Shown here piece by piece: positions 18,491 to 27,250 of a stretch of DNA of 64,000 bases. The position numbers and the translations under genes were made by a program. The stretch is from contig NZ_QLTK01000028.1 of assembly GCF_003269035.1 (NCBI RefSeq), forward strand, positions 33,905 to 97,904, read 5' to 3'. Origin of the DNA: Paraburkholderia bryophila (GTDB lineage: Bacteria > Pseudomonadota > Gammaproteobacteria > Burkholderiales > Burkholderiaceae). Under the pieces are notes generated by a model that saw only the letters and a list, made by a program, of their open reading frames with translations, was not told the DNA's origin and did no database searches. Positions within the stretch are counted from its first letter, which is position 1, and every line of letters starts with the position of its first letter.

Positions 18491-19458
18491 GCCGGCCGGT
18501 CCTCCTGGGTCAGCCGGGTCACGCGCACGCCGAGCGAGCCCTCGATCTCGATCAGCTCGCCGCGCGCGAACGGAATGCCCTGGCACAGCAACGTCACGGT
18601 TCGCTCGCGGGCGGGCAGCCGGAACGCGACGATCGAGCCCTGCCGCAAATGCGCCAGCTCCGCCACCGAGAGCGACAGCGTGCCGAGCACGGCGTCGAAC
18701 GCGAAGGTCAGGGAGTCGATCGGCAGCAGTTCGCTGGTCACTTCGACGGCGGGCGTTTCATCGTTCAGAACCTGGTCTATCAAGGTGTGCTCCTCAGTGA
18801 ATTTCAAAAGAATCCGGCACGCGCCGAGCCGCAACGGCACCCGCAGAAAACACGCGTGACGATCGAACAGCAGCGCGTCGCCGGCCGCGAGCTTGCGCAG
18901 GCGCGGCAATGACAGCGATGGGCCGGGCAGGCAGATCGGCAGGCGCACGAACAGATGGCGCAGCAGCGCATCGACCGGCGGCGGCGCGGGAATATGCAGA
19001 CGCAGCCAGGCATCGACCGCCGGACTGCGAAACGAGAAATGCGCGGTCCGGCCGCTCGCCATCTGCGTGACGGCGATGCCATAGGCGCCCGCTTCGGGAA
19101 CGGCGTCGAAGCCGACGCCGGTGAGATCGATCGTGAAACCGAACAGGCCTTCGAGCGCGCAGAGCCAGTCGCTCAATGCATCGGCGACATGCGTCAACGC
19201 GGCGGCGCCGAGCGTGCCGGGGACTTCCGCGGCGAGTTCGGGCAGCAGCGCGCCGGCGTCACAGGCGGCGCTGAACGGCACTTGCGACGCCACACCGGAT
19301 AGGCGCAACGGATAGCGCGCGCGGCACGGCTCGAATTCGAGCGTGAAGGCGCGCCTCCCTGCGCGCACGATGCGCGGCGTACCAAAGTGCCGCAGCGCGA
19401 GGTTGTGACGCTCGGCGTCGACCAGCGTGAGGGTTTCCAGGTCGGGCCAGAGAGTCAT
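18487..19458 (-). CDS. sctQ: Type III secretion cytoplasmic ring SctQ (HrcQ), 323 aa
   Basis: Sorting-platform protein. The C-terminal 75 residues (from about ELLPIDSLTFAFDAVLGTLS to the end) form a SpoA/FliN domain, which in the family also appears as a separate internally started product. The N-terminal two-thirds are weakly conserved as usual. No in-frame Met lies just before the SpoA domain, so any internal start would use GTG or TTG. Overlaps sctL by 4 bases. Confidence 0.88.
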   Translation of the reverse strand: MTLWPDLETLTLVDAERHNLALRHFGTPRIVRAGRRAFTLEFEPCRARYPLRLSGVASQVPFSAACDAGALLPELAAEVPGTLGAAALTHVADALSDWLCALEGLFGFTIDLTGVGFDAVPEAGAYGIAVTQMASGRTAHFSFRSPAVDAWLRLHIPAPPPVDALLRHLFVRLPICLPGPSLSLPRLRKLAAGDALLFDRHACFLRVPLRLGACRILLKFTEEHTLIDQVLNDETPAVEVTSELLPIDSLTFAFDAVLGTLSLSVAELAHLRQGSIVAFRLPARERTVTLLCQGIPFARGELIEIEGSLGVRVTRLTQEDRPA

Positions 19459-20312
19459 GCGGCCTCCCGGGTGAAGACGCGGCGAACGATTTGGGCCCGA
19501 GGGTCGGTTGGCGTTGGCGTTGGCGTTGGCGTTGGCGTTGGCGTTGGCGTTGGCGTTGGCGTGGGCGTGGGCGTTGGCGTGGGCGTTGGCGTGGGCGTCG
19601 GCCGTGTCGCTACCGGCGCGGCCAGTATTGCCATGGTCTCCCGTACGCCCTGCCCGATCGTATCGAGCGTCGTCCGGCCGACGCCGTCGTTGAGGTCATA
19701 GTTGCGCAACACCGCGGCAACGCCCTCGCGAATACCCCGTTCGAGCGTGCGCAATTGCACCGTCAACCCCCCATCGATCACACCGGCCTCGGTCTCGATC
19801 ACGCACGAATGCGCGGGCAATCCCGCATCGGCGAGCACGGTGCAAAGCGGCGCGCCGAGTTCGCGCTGAAGCGTCGAGGTCAGCCGCGCGGTGTCCGCGA
19901 ACACGGCCGGCGCCACGCGTATCGACACGAGCCGTTGCGATTGCGCCACCGCGACGGCACGACGCAATTGATGCGTCAACGCGGCCGACGGCGGCAGCGC
20001 GCCGACGATGTCGTTCACCACCCCCAACACGATCTGCGCGAGCCGCTCCTCGAGACGTTGCGTGACGAACGCAGCCGCGGCGTCGCGTCCCGCGTAATCG
20101 CGCAATGCGGCCAGCTTGCCGGCTGCGTGACCGTGACGCCACGCGCGCCGTTTCAGTTCGCGCACCTGCGCGCCGAGACGACCGCGTTCGCGTGCCGCTT
20201 CGGCGGCGCGCTGCGCTTCAACGGCGCGCAGCCCGTCGAGCGACGCCAGTTCATCCGCGCTCACATGCCCATCCGATTCGATGTGCCAGGCACCCATCCG
20301 GCAGATCAGCAT
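19455..20312 (-). CDS. sctL: Type III secretion stator SctL (HrpB5-like), 285 aa, with Pro-Thr tract
   Basis: Stator that holds the ATPase to the sorting platform. The N-terminus is coiled coil (residues about 30-75), followed by a conserved FliH-like C-terminal domain to about residue 235. GGAGG lies 7 bases before the ATG at 20312, so the long open frame to 20693 is not used. Close to the C-terminus a run of 16 Pro-Thr pairs is encoded by a hexanucleotide repeat (19506-19601). Overlaps sctK by 7 bases and sctQ by 4. Confidence 0.88.
   Translation of the reverse strand: MLICRMGAWHIESDGHVSADELASLDGLRAVEAQRAAEAARERGRLGAQVRELKRRAWRHGHAAGKLAALRDYAGRDAAAAFVTQRLEERLAQIVLGVVNDIVGALPPSAALTHQLRRAVAVAQSQRLVSIRVAPAVFADTARLTSTLQRELGAPLCTVLADAGLPAHSCVIETEAGVIDGGLTVQLRTLERGIREGVAAVLRNYDLNDGVGRTTLDTIGQGVRETMAILAAPVATRPTPTPTPTPTPTPTPTPTPTPTPTPTPTPTPTDPRAQIVRRVFTREAA
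19506..19601. repeat. Hexanucleotide tandem repeat (CGTTGG and variants), 16 units, in sctL
   Basis: Sixteen units of 6 bases encode (Pro-Thr)16 on the minus strand. Eight consecutive units (19512-19559) are identical CGTTGG; the others are CGTGGG, CGTCGG or GGTTGG. Unit size is a multiple of three, so slippage changes tract length without a frameshift. Confidence 0.95.
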
Positions 20313-20968
20313 CGTGGAACCTCCATCAAAAGTTTCGCGTCGGCCAGCAGCGCGGCCGCACCGGCCGCCGACAGGTCGCGCACGCCATAGCGCTGCGCGG
20401 ACTGCGCGACCTCGCGCGGCAGCCGCAAACTCCACCAGAACGCGTGGCGTAAATCCACGTCCGCCCGTTGCACCAACGCCAGCCCGAGCGCCGTCATGTC
20501 GTGCCGATCGAACGGCGACGCGGCCGGTTCGACATTCACATCGGCCACGAGCGCGCGCGGGTGCCGCTGGATTGCATTGAGCAGGCGCGGCGCGACGCTG
20601 GCGGCGAACGCCGTATGCGCCTGTGCGGCCACCACGCGCCGCAGCGAACGCGCCAACGCGAGCGCCGCGACGACCCGGCACAACCGCGCGCACGCCGGCC
20701 GCGGCCAGACGGGCAATACGGACGACGCGTCGGCAAGCGCCACCTCGGCCAGTTGCGGATAGCGGTCGAACAGGAAAGCGTGGGCGGCACGCGCGCTACG
20801 CTCGTTACGGACCGGACGCGCCGCTTCGAGCCAGCTGTGATGCGCCCAGTACGCCGGCACGCATCGACCGGGCGATGCGGAACCGGCTTCGATGGCGGTG
20901 CTCGAATGCGGGCCGCCCGGCGACTCTGCGGGGCGCGGCGCGGATAGCCGGACAGGCTGCAGAGTCAT
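20306..20968 (-). CDS. sctK: SctK/HrpB4-like type III sorting-platform protein, 220 aa
   Basis: Placed between sctJ and sctL, exactly where HrpB4 lies in Ralstonia and Xanthomonas hrp operons. HrpB4/SctK links the membrane ring to the cytoplasmic SctQ pods. The sequence is Ala- and Arg-rich helix with poor conservation, so the call relies on gene order, size and overlaps (4 bases with sctJ). Confidence 0.7.
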   Translation of the reverse strand: MTLQPVRLSAPRPAESPGGPHSSTAIEAGSASPGRCVPAYWAHHSWLEAARPVRNERSARAAHAFLFDRYPQLAEVALADASSVLPVWPRPACARLCRVVAALALARSLRRVVAAQAHTAFAASVAPRLLNAIQRHPRALVADVNVEPAASPFDRHDMTALGLALVQRADVDLRHAFWWSLRLPREVAQSAQRYGVRDLSAAGAAALLADAKLLMEVPRC

Positions 20969-22041
20969 GCGTCGTCTCCGTGGCGGGCCGAGGATCGGGA
21001 TTGGCTACCGGTGGCGGAGCCGGGATTCGCGGCATCTGCGGCTTTCGCGGCACCAGCGGCACCAGAGGCATGCGCGGCATTCGCGGCATCTGCGGCACCA
21101 GCGCTAAACGGGGCACCCGCGCCGCCCGCGTCGTCTTGCGCGGCGCCGTCATCGCCATCGGTGCGCTCGCCGTCGCGGTGGGCGGTGCGGTCACCCGTTT
21201 GTCCGCCCTTGCCCACGCGTCCCGGTAACTCAACCGCCCGCGTGGCGCTCGCCCCACTGCGCGGCGTGCGCCTGAACCACGTGCGCCGTCCCGAGCGCCA
21301 CAGCCACAGGAAGCCGGCCGCCAGCGACACGACCAGCGCCAGCACGGCCAGCATCGCCGTGGCGCGCGACGGGCCGCTGCTGGCGTCATGCACGCAGTCC
21401 GTCGTGGTGACGCCGCCCGCGGCGCTGGCAACATCGGCGCCTTGTCCGCAGTTGCCGGGGAACGTCAGCACCGGCGTGACCGGCAGCAGCGTCAGCGAGA
21501 CGCGCGCGGGCGTCAGTCCTTCGACACTACCCGCCACGATCGCTCGAATCCGGTCGCGCAACAGGTCGAGGTTGTAGTCGCTGCGGTACCGCATCATCAC
21601 GGACGCCGACGGCAACGTGTCCTGCGCGGGATCCATCGGGTCCTTCTGCGGCAGCACGATATGCACACGCGCGAGCAGAACGCCGTCCACTTTTTCGAGT
21701 GTCTCGGACAGCTCCTGCGAGAGCCCGTACACGAAGCGCACGCGATCCTCCTCGGGGCTCGAAATCAGCCCCTGGCGGCTGAACAGGTCGCCGAGATTCG
21801 CGTGGCCGCCACGCGGCAGCGCGTAGGCGCTCGCCAGTTCCGTGGCGATCACCGCGTCGTCGTCGTCGACGGAGACGTTCCACGTCTTGTCCGCGTTGCG
21901 CTCCTTGTAGCCGGTGATGCCGTGGTGGCTCAACGCCGCCACGATGTGGTTCGCCTGGTCCTCGTCCAGGCCTTCGAACAACGAGGTTTTGCAGCCGGCG
22001 AGGAGCAGCAGGAGCGGCAGCACGATCAGGGCGCGGCGCAT
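20965..22041 (-). CDS. sctJ: Type III secretion inner ring lipoprotein SctJ (HrcJ), 358 aa
   Basis: Signal peptide with lipobox LLAGC at residues 14-18 gives an anchored lipoprotein. Two periplasmic ring-building motifs follow, with the family segment RVHIVLPQKDP, then a membrane helix around residues 232-252 (ATAMLAVLALVVSLAAGFLW). The last 80 residues form an unusual low-complexity Ala, Gly, Asp and Arg tail with repeated AADAANAAH-like units. It is longer than typical SctJ (about 250-270). It shares one base with sctI. Confidence 0.95.
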   Translation of the reverse strand: MRRALIVLPLLLLLAGCKTSLFEGLDEDQANHIVAALSHHGITGYKERNADKTWNVSVDDDDAVIATELASAYALPRGGHANLGDLFSRQGLISSPEEDRVRFVYGLSQELSETLEKVDGVLLARVHIVLPQKDPMDPAQDTLPSASVMMRYRSDYNLDLLRDRIRAIVAGSVEGLTPARVSLTLLPVTPVLTFPGNCGQGADVASAAGGVTTTDCVHDASSGPSRATAMLAVLALVVSLAAGFLWLWRSGRRTWFRRTPRSGASATRAVELPGRVGKGGQTGDRTAHRDGERTDGDDGAAQDDAGGAGAPFSAGAADAANAAHASGAAGAAKAADAANPGSATGSQSRSSARHGDDA

Positions 22042-22355
22042 CAGCTTCGCTGCGACAGCGTCTGGATCGCGCTGCCGATCTGGTCGGCGACACGCACCGT
22101 CATTTGCACGCGCACCGCGAATGCGCCCATGTCGGCCTGCAAACGCAGCAGGTCGACGGTCGAGACACGGCCGGAAGCGAGCCGGCCGAGATCCACCGAC
22201 AGTTGCTGCACGGACAGGTCCTGCGCGTCCTGGGCATGCGCCAGCAGGCGCTCCATCAGCGCGCCGGGGCCGCCGGCGCCGGGCTCCGCGGGCGACATCG
22301 GGACCGATGCGCCGGCAGGCGCCGGTAGCGTTGTGATCGGAAGTTGCAACATCAA
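22041..22355 (-). CDS. sctI: Type III secretion inner rod SctI (HrpB2-like), 104 aa
   Basis: Small helical protein whose C-terminal half (VDLLRLQADMGAFAVRVQ) matches the inner-rod/HrpB2 family and ends in a helix typical of export-pathway rod subunits. The N-terminus is Pro and Ala rich, as for an unfolded substrate leader. It starts within the 4-base overlap with the TPR gene; Met1 or Met2 may be used. Confidence 0.85.
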   Translation of the reverse strand: MMLQLPITTLPAPAGASVPMSPAEPGAGGPGALMERLLAHAQDAQDLSVQQLSVDLGRLASGRVSTVDLLRLQADMGAFAVRVQMTVRVADQIGSAIQTLSQRS

Positions 22356-22837
22356 TACCTGCCTCGAATAGTCAGTCGTTCAATGGTTGAAAGGGGCGCC
22401 GCGGCGTGAGCGGGAGGTGCCGCGCCGGCCGCGAGTGCAGAGTTGGCGTTGGCGTTGATAAAAGGCGCGCATTCCGGCAGCTTCAGAAACGCCATCGCCA
22501 TCGAACTCGCGCTGGGCTCGTCGCTGCCGACCACCTTCATCAACGTGCGGGCCCCCAGTGCGTAATGACCGTCGAGCACCTGAGTCGTACCGAGCCACGC
22601 ACACGCGAGCGCGTTGTCCGGCACGACCGCGAGCGCGCTCGCGAATAGCCGTGCCGCGCCGCGATAGTTCGCCCGATCGACCTCGACGAGCCCCAGCCCG
22701 AGGTACGGAAAAGCGCGCTGTGGATAGATCAGCGCGAGCCGCTCGAACAGATAGCGCGCGTCGTCGAAACGGCGGTAGACGCGGGCAAGATGACCGATCG
22801 AGATCAGCAGTTCCAAGCTGTCTTCCTGCATCTGCAT
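22352..22837 (-). CDS. hrpB1: HrpB1/HrpK-like TPR protein of the type III system, 161 aa
   Basis: Residues 12-115 form tetratricopeptide-like helix pairs (ARYLFERLALIYPQRAFPYL, AARLFASALAVVPDNALACA). HrpB1 genes with this fold precede the rod gene in Ralstonia and Xanthomonas hrp clusters, and the order here is the same. A chaperone-like or periplasmic role has been proposed for the family. The Ala-rich end is less conserved. Overlaps sctI by 4 bases. Confidence 0.75.
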   Translation of the reverse strand: MQMQEDSLELLISIGHLARVYRRFDDARYLFERLALIYPQRAFPYLGLGLVEVDRANYRGAARLFASALAVVPDNALACAWLGTTQVLDGHYALGARTLMKVVGSDEPSASSMAMAFLKLPECAPFINANANSALAAGAAPPAHAAAPLSTIERLTIRGRY

Positions 22838-22885
22838 GAATTGCCGAAGACGCCGTAAAGGCGTCCCCGTCCTGGTTGGAAAGCG

Positions 22886-23254
22886 TTATCGGGTGTTTTG
22901 CGCAACCGCCTTCTGCGAATCGTTGACGCTGTTCATCATGTTCGTCGCGGCGGAGTTAAAGGTGCTGAGTTCGCCCACCGCCTGCTGGGCCCGCAGCATC
23001 TCGACGTTTCCCTGATTGCTGCCTTGCGCGGCATTGGTCTGCTGACCGCCGAACTGTTGCATCGCGCTGTCGGCGTTCTCGGCGCTCTGCAACGTGTTGT
23101 TGACCTTGTTGTTCTCCTTTTCCAGGATCCGCTCCAGCAAACCGAGCAGTCCGCCGGTGGAGAGGCTTTGATTGCCCGCGAGGGCGGAATTGGCCTGGCC
23201 AGCAGCAAAATTGCCAGCCCCTGCACCAAAGGGCGCATACACACTCATCGGCAT
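22886..23254 (-). CDS. sctF: Candidate type III needle subunit SctF, 122 aa
   Basis: Small, Gln, Asn, Ser and Ala rich helical protein without cysteines or signal peptide, between sctD and hrpB1. Its C-terminus (NSVNDSQKAVAQNTR) has the length and end pattern of needle proteins such as PrgI (…DAAIIQNFR). At 122 residues it is longer than the usual 80, and has an N-terminal Ala/Gly region of about 40 residues. AAGGA lies about 10 bases before the ATG. The call is inference from composition, C-terminus and position. Confidence 0.55.
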   Translation of the reverse strand: MPMSVYAPFGAGAGNFAAGQANSALAGNQSLSTGGLLGLLERILEKENNKVNNTLQSAENADSAMQQFGGQQTNAAQGSNQGNVEMLRAQQAVGELSTFNSAATNMMNSVNDSQKAVAQNTR

Positions 23255-23269
23255 GATCTATAGTCCTTA

Positions 23270-23530
23270 CTATTTACTACGCGCGTTGACGAAGCTCGCG
23301 CTTCGCTCCACCACCTGTCGAGCGGCGCGTAAACACTCGACAAGAAGAATCAGTTCCTTTCTGAGAGCCGGCGACGCGTTCGGCATGGCGTCGGTCAAAC
23401 GATCGATTTCCGCCGTCAGCTGGCCGACGATCATCGTCCGGCCCGCACCGCCGCCTTCGGCGAGTTGGTCTTCGATCGGCAGATCGCCGAACGCTCCGAG
23501 CGTGCTTTTACCGGCATTTTTCGGGGGCAT
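23270..23530 (-). CDS. Small helical protein beside needle gene, 86 aa
   Basis: The ATG at 23530 overlaps the sctD end by 23 bases and the gene stops 15 bases before the needle-like gene. The sequence (ELILLVECLRAARQVVERSA) is helical and amphipathic. Placement fits a needle chaperone of the SctE/SctG type, but I do not recognise the sequence. The longer frame to 23662 is a sctD shadow. Confidence 0.5.
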   Translation of the reverse strand: MPPKNAGKSTLGAFGDLPIEDQLAEGGGAGRTMIVGQLTAEIDRLTDAMPNASPALRKELILLVECLRAARQVVERSASFVNARSK

Positions 23531-24605
23531 GAGCGGCCTCCACAAAGAATTCATAGATCGAGCCGTCGTCGTCGCGCGTGACCTCCGCGGCGCAGGCCGA
23601 GAGTCGGCTAACGCGCCCGATCGGCAAGCGCGCGCCGACGAAGTAGCGCACGCCCTGCGCATCCGTCAGCCACGCCGCATGACGGCTCGTGAGCAGATTC
23701 AGGCCGAGCGCGTCGAGCGGCACGCGCACCCGTTCGCCCTGCTGCGCGTGACCGGGAAAAGCAAGCTCACGCAGGCCACTGATCTCGGCGCGCGCGAGAC
23801 GCGCCACGCGTGCGTAATCCCAGGCATCCGGGGACAGAAATCCGTGAACGTCGGGCAAGCGCGCATTGAACGCGCCGGGCTGGGTGGCGCGCACCTCGGC
23901 GCCGCGGTAATAGCGCGCGAGAAATTCGCCGACCTGCTCCTGTAATTGCGCGAGCACGAACACATGCATCACCGGCGCCCGCTGCCGCGACCAGGCGTGC
24001 GCCGTGAGCGCGGCGAGATCGGTCGCGGACTGCACATAGCCCTCGTAGACCAGCGCGCCGGTCTTCGCGTCGACGTGCGTCGTCACCAGCCGGAAGGTTT
24101 CTTCGTGACGCGTGAGACGCGGTTCGACAGACGGCGATGACGAGCCGAGCCACGCGAGCATCGCGAACGCGACCGGTACGCCGAAGGCCGTCGCCTTCGT
24201 CACCGGCGCGGCGTCGGACCAGCGCTTCGCGACATAGCCCAATGGCTCGTGACGCAGCAGATACGCACGTTCGGCGTTCCGCGTAAGCGCCGGACCCGGC
24301 GTATCGCGGCCAGCGAAGCGGAACGTCACGGCGGCCACGGAAAACCACGCGCCGCGTTGCATCCGCACGTGGCGTCCCGGTGTCAGGCGTCGGCCGAAAA
24401 CCGCCACGCCGTCGTGCTGCGCCACCAGCGAGAGCGTGCCGCCCTGCAACTCGACGGTGGCATGCAAGGGTTCGACGCCGTCGTCGATCACGATCAGGTC
24501 CGCGTCGCCGCCGCTGCCGATTCGCAACGGCTGCCCGGCGGACAGCACCATGCTCGCGCCGGTATGCACGCCGTCCATTACGACGATCTGCGCGTCAGCG
24601 GTCAT
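23508..24605 (-). CDS. sctD: Type III secretion inner ring SctD (FHA domain), 365 aa
   Basis: Outer of the two inner-membrane rings. The N-terminal cytoplasmic FHA domain (residues about 5-100) is visible, then one membrane helix (VTKATAFGVPVAFAMLAWLG, about 140-160) and a periplasmic part with BON-like units. ATG 24605 overlaps the sctC stop by 11 bases. The open frame to 24965 is a shadow of the repetitive sctC end. Confidence 0.88.
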   Translation of the reverse strand: MTADAQIVVMDGVHTGASMVLSAGQPLRIGSGGDADLIVIDDGVEPLHATVELQGGTLSLVAQHDGVAVFGRRLTPGRHVRMQRGAWFSVAAVTFRFAGRDTPGPALTRNAERAYLLRHEPLGYVAKRWSDAAPVTKATAFGVPVAFAMLAWLGSSSPSVEPRLTRHEETFRLVTTHVDAKTGALVYEGYVQSATDLAALTAHAWSRQRAPVMHVFVLAQLQEQVGEFLARYYRGAEVRATQPGAFNARLPDVHGFLSPDAWDYARVARLARAEISGLRELAFPGHAQQGERVRVPLDALGLNLLTSRHAAWLTDAQGVRYFVGARLPIGRVSRLSACAAEVTRDDDGSIYEFFVEAAHAPEKCR

Positions 24606-26820
24606 CGCGGGTCTCCCATGGCATTTTTTGCGCGAGCGGTAGGCCGGCGGACGGCGGCGAAGCGGACGGCGCGGACGGCTGCGCGAGCTTGCGCAGAGCT
24701 GCGTCGACGGACGGCGTGGGTGGCAGGAACTGAGCAGACGGAACAGGTTGCGCAGGTTGCACGGGCGACGCGGATTGCACAGGCTGCGCGGGTCTCGCGG
24801 GTGGGAAAGACTGCACGGGCTGCACGGCCGGCGCGGGTAGCACAGGCACCGGTTGCGCGAGCGGCGCCATCGCGAGTAACGCGGCGACGCCGTCCGTTGC
24901 CGGCGCCGCGACGGCAAACGGAGTCGCCGCGTCTGCGCCGATAGCCGCGACACTAGCCGCCCCACTCATCGCGCTGGAACCGGCCAGCGTCACATTCGGC
25001 GCACCGGCGCCGGCGCTACTCTTCAAACGCGGCGTAATCAGAATCAACCGCTCGAGCCGCTCGTGCGTGGTCGCGGTATCGCGGAACAGCGCACCGAGGT
25101 AAGGCACGTCACCGAGCACGGGCACCTTCGACGCCTTGCGCTCGCTGCGCTCGTACTGATAGCCGCCGATCAGCAGGCTCTCGCCGTCGCGCACGATCGC
25201 CTGCGTGACGACCGAATGGTTGTCGACCTGCGGAATCCCATCCACCGACGACGTCGTGTTGAACGCGCCATCGTCGATCTGGATGTTCAGCCGGATATTG
25301 CGGCGTGGCTCACCGCTCGCTTCGATGTTCGGCGTCACCTTGAGCGTCAGGCCGGTGTCGATGTTGTACAGATCGACGGCCTGATTGCCCGCGACCCGCA
25401 CGTACACCGAACTGCGCGAGGTCAGCGCCGCTTCCGTGTTGTTCAGCGTCAGCACGCGCGGACGTGACTGCACGCGCGCCTCGCCGGTGTTCTCCAGCGC
25501 GTTGAGCTGGGCGAACAGGTACTGCGCGGAGTTCCCCACCAGTGTCGCCAGATTCAGGCCGGCCGCCGCGCTGGCCGGCGTCATCAGCGCGGCCGCGTCG
25601 AACGAGAGCGGTGCGCTCGCCGTTCCGGAAGCGCCGTTGATGCGCCCATTCGCGCCGCCCCAACCGACGCCCAGCGAGCGCGCCGCGTTCGACGACACGT
25701 CGATCACCACCGCGTCGATCTCGACCAGTTCCTGCGGTTGGTCGAGCATGGCGATCGCCCGCTCGTAGTTCGGCATGGTCGACGCCAGGTCGCTGATGAT
25801 CACCGCGTTGGTCCGCGCGTCGGCCACGATGTTGCGGCGCGCGGGCGACGCAGCGCGCGGCTCGCCTCCTTCGAGCTCGGGCAACGGCGCGGCGGCGCCC
25901 GCGGCGCCCGCCGGCACACTCGCCATCCCGAGCCCGAGCAGGCTCGGCAGCGGCGGCGGGCCGCCGCGCGCATTGCGCGCTTCGGTCCGCGCCGCCGCGC
26001 GGGCATCCGCCTGCGCGTCGTCGGCGCGCGGACGCGGCGCGTTGCTTGGTGCATTCCCTGGGGCATTCCCCGGCCAGTTATCCGCCATCAACTGACGCAG
26101 CAACGAAGCGACGCCCGGCATCACCCGTTCCTGCGACCCGACCGTGTAGCGAATGTCCTGCGCTTGCGCGTAGTGCAGCGGGAAAATCCGGATCACCGGG
26201 TCTTCGGGATTCGGCGCGACCGTGGTCTGCCGCTGCGCCTGGTCGATCGCCTCCGCGACGGCCTCGACGAAGCGCGACGGACCGGCCACCTTCACGGTCG
26301 TCGCCGAATATCGGATCGGCAGACGGGCGTCGTCGAGATCGAGATTGCGCAACAGCGAGGCGACCGCCTCCCGAGTCATGGGCGCGAACGGGATCACCCG
26401 GCTGCGCACGTCCGCTGCGGTCGTCACATGCATCGCCTTGCCGTCGAAATACCAGACGAGTCCGTAGGCCTCGGTCAACTGCGTGAACACGTTGCCCGGT
26501 GTGTCGTCGAAGCGGGCGTTGACCGCCCCTTTCACATCGCGGCCAATGTCGGCGTTCAAACCCTCGACGGCGAGCACGTCGCGCAGCACGTCGGGCAGCG
26601 GCGCGCCGTTCACCGCGTAGTGAATCGGCGTGCCGTGCCATGCGGGCGTCGCGGCATGGGTCGACCCGGGCAGTGCCAGCGATGCCAGCGGCAACAGCAC
26701 CCAGGCCATCCCGAGCGCACCCGCGAGGTGACGCGGGACGGATCGGGCCGCATACGGCAACCAGGGCGGTGGGCCGTCGCCTTTCCGGACAATCGAATAG
26801 TTGCGCGACATCATAAGCAT
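24595..26820 (-). CDS. sctC: Type III secretion outer membrane secretin SctC (HrcC), 741 aa
   Basis: First gene of the operon and its outer-membrane pore. A signal peptide (WVLLPLASLALPGSTHA, about residues 40-57) is followed by N0-N1 domains, a loop of low complexity with NAPGNAPSNAP-like repeats, and the secretin domain (ARVQSRPRVLTLNNTEA, PVLGDVPYLGALF). The last 100 residues form a Pro, Gln, Val and Ala rich tail (QPVQSASPVQPAQPVPS). Start is the first of closely spaced ATGs at 26820. Confidence 0.94.
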   Translation of the reverse strand: MLMMSRNYSIVRKGDGPPPWLPYAARSVPRHLAGALGMAWVLLPLASLALPGSTHAATPAWHGTPIHYAVNGAPLPDVLRDVLAVEGLNADIGRDVKGAVNARFDDTPGNVFTQLTEAYGLVWYFDGKAMHVTTAADVRSRVIPFAPMTREAVASLLRNLDLDDARLPIRYSATTVKVAGPSRFVEAVAEAIDQAQRQTTVAPNPEDPVIRIFPLHYAQAQDIRYTVGSQERVMPGVASLLRQLMADNWPGNAPGNAPSNAPRPRADDAQADARAAARTEARNARGGPPPLPSLLGLGMASVPAGAAGAAAPLPELEGGEPRAASPARRNIVADARTNAVIISDLASTMPNYERAIAMLDQPQELVEIDAVVIDVSSNAARSLGVGWGGANGRINGASGTASAPLSFDAAALMTPASAAAGLNLATLVGNSAQYLFAQLNALENTGEARVQSRPRVLTLNNTEAALTSRSSVYVRVAGNQAVDLYNIDTGLTLKVTPNIEASGEPRRNIRLNIQIDDGAFNTTSSVDGIPQVDNHSVVTQAIVRDGESLLIGGYQYERSERKASKVPVLGDVPYLGALFRDTATTHERLERLILITPRLKSSAGAGAPNVTLAGSSAMSGAASVAAIGADAATPFAVAAPATDGVAALLAMAPLAQPVPVLPAPAVQPVQSFPPARPAQPVQSASPVQPAQPVPSAQFLPPTPSVDAALRKLAQPSAPSASPPSAGLPLAQKMPWETRDDR

Positions 26821-27250
26821 TAAAAATCCCTGGCTACGTTCATTGACAGCGTTGTAGAGAATTTAATGGCGACAAGCCGATGCCGGGTAATACACATGTA
26901 GGACTGGAGCGAAATGCCCAAATGCCTTGACTCGAATAGCCACTACGCCTGATTACCACCATTAGGTGCACGGATGAATCCGACGATCCGACTTATCCTG
27001 AAATAAAGCCGGCTTATCCAGAAAATACGAAAGAGATAAAAATATCGGCACGTCGTACCCCTGTATGACCCGCCTCGTTCACAGAGAGAGAGGATTGACA
27101 AACCCGCTAATCGATTAATCCGATCATGAAAAACGACCCACTTAATCTACCTCGCAGCGAATTGCGTTCACGGCTATTTTTTAGTGATTTTTCTGGAGCC
27201 AGTCATTTTATTTCAACAGGCTCACGTCAGATTCCTACACGCAACTTCGT
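26821..27250. other. AT-rich intergenic region upstream of sctC and the RHH gene
   Basis: 430 bases, clearly more AT-rich than the operon beside it. It must contain the sctC promoter and probably the promoter of the divergent ribbon-helix-helix gene. A TTCG-N19-TTCG pair on the minus strand (CGAA at 26910-26913 and 26933-26936) has the wrong spacing for a PIP/hrpII box. No other clear site is seen. Confidence 0.45.

Noticed and set aside
26910..26936. TTCG-N19-TTCG pair as PIP/hrpII box
   Set aside because: Known box has 16 bases between halves; the spacing is wrong.
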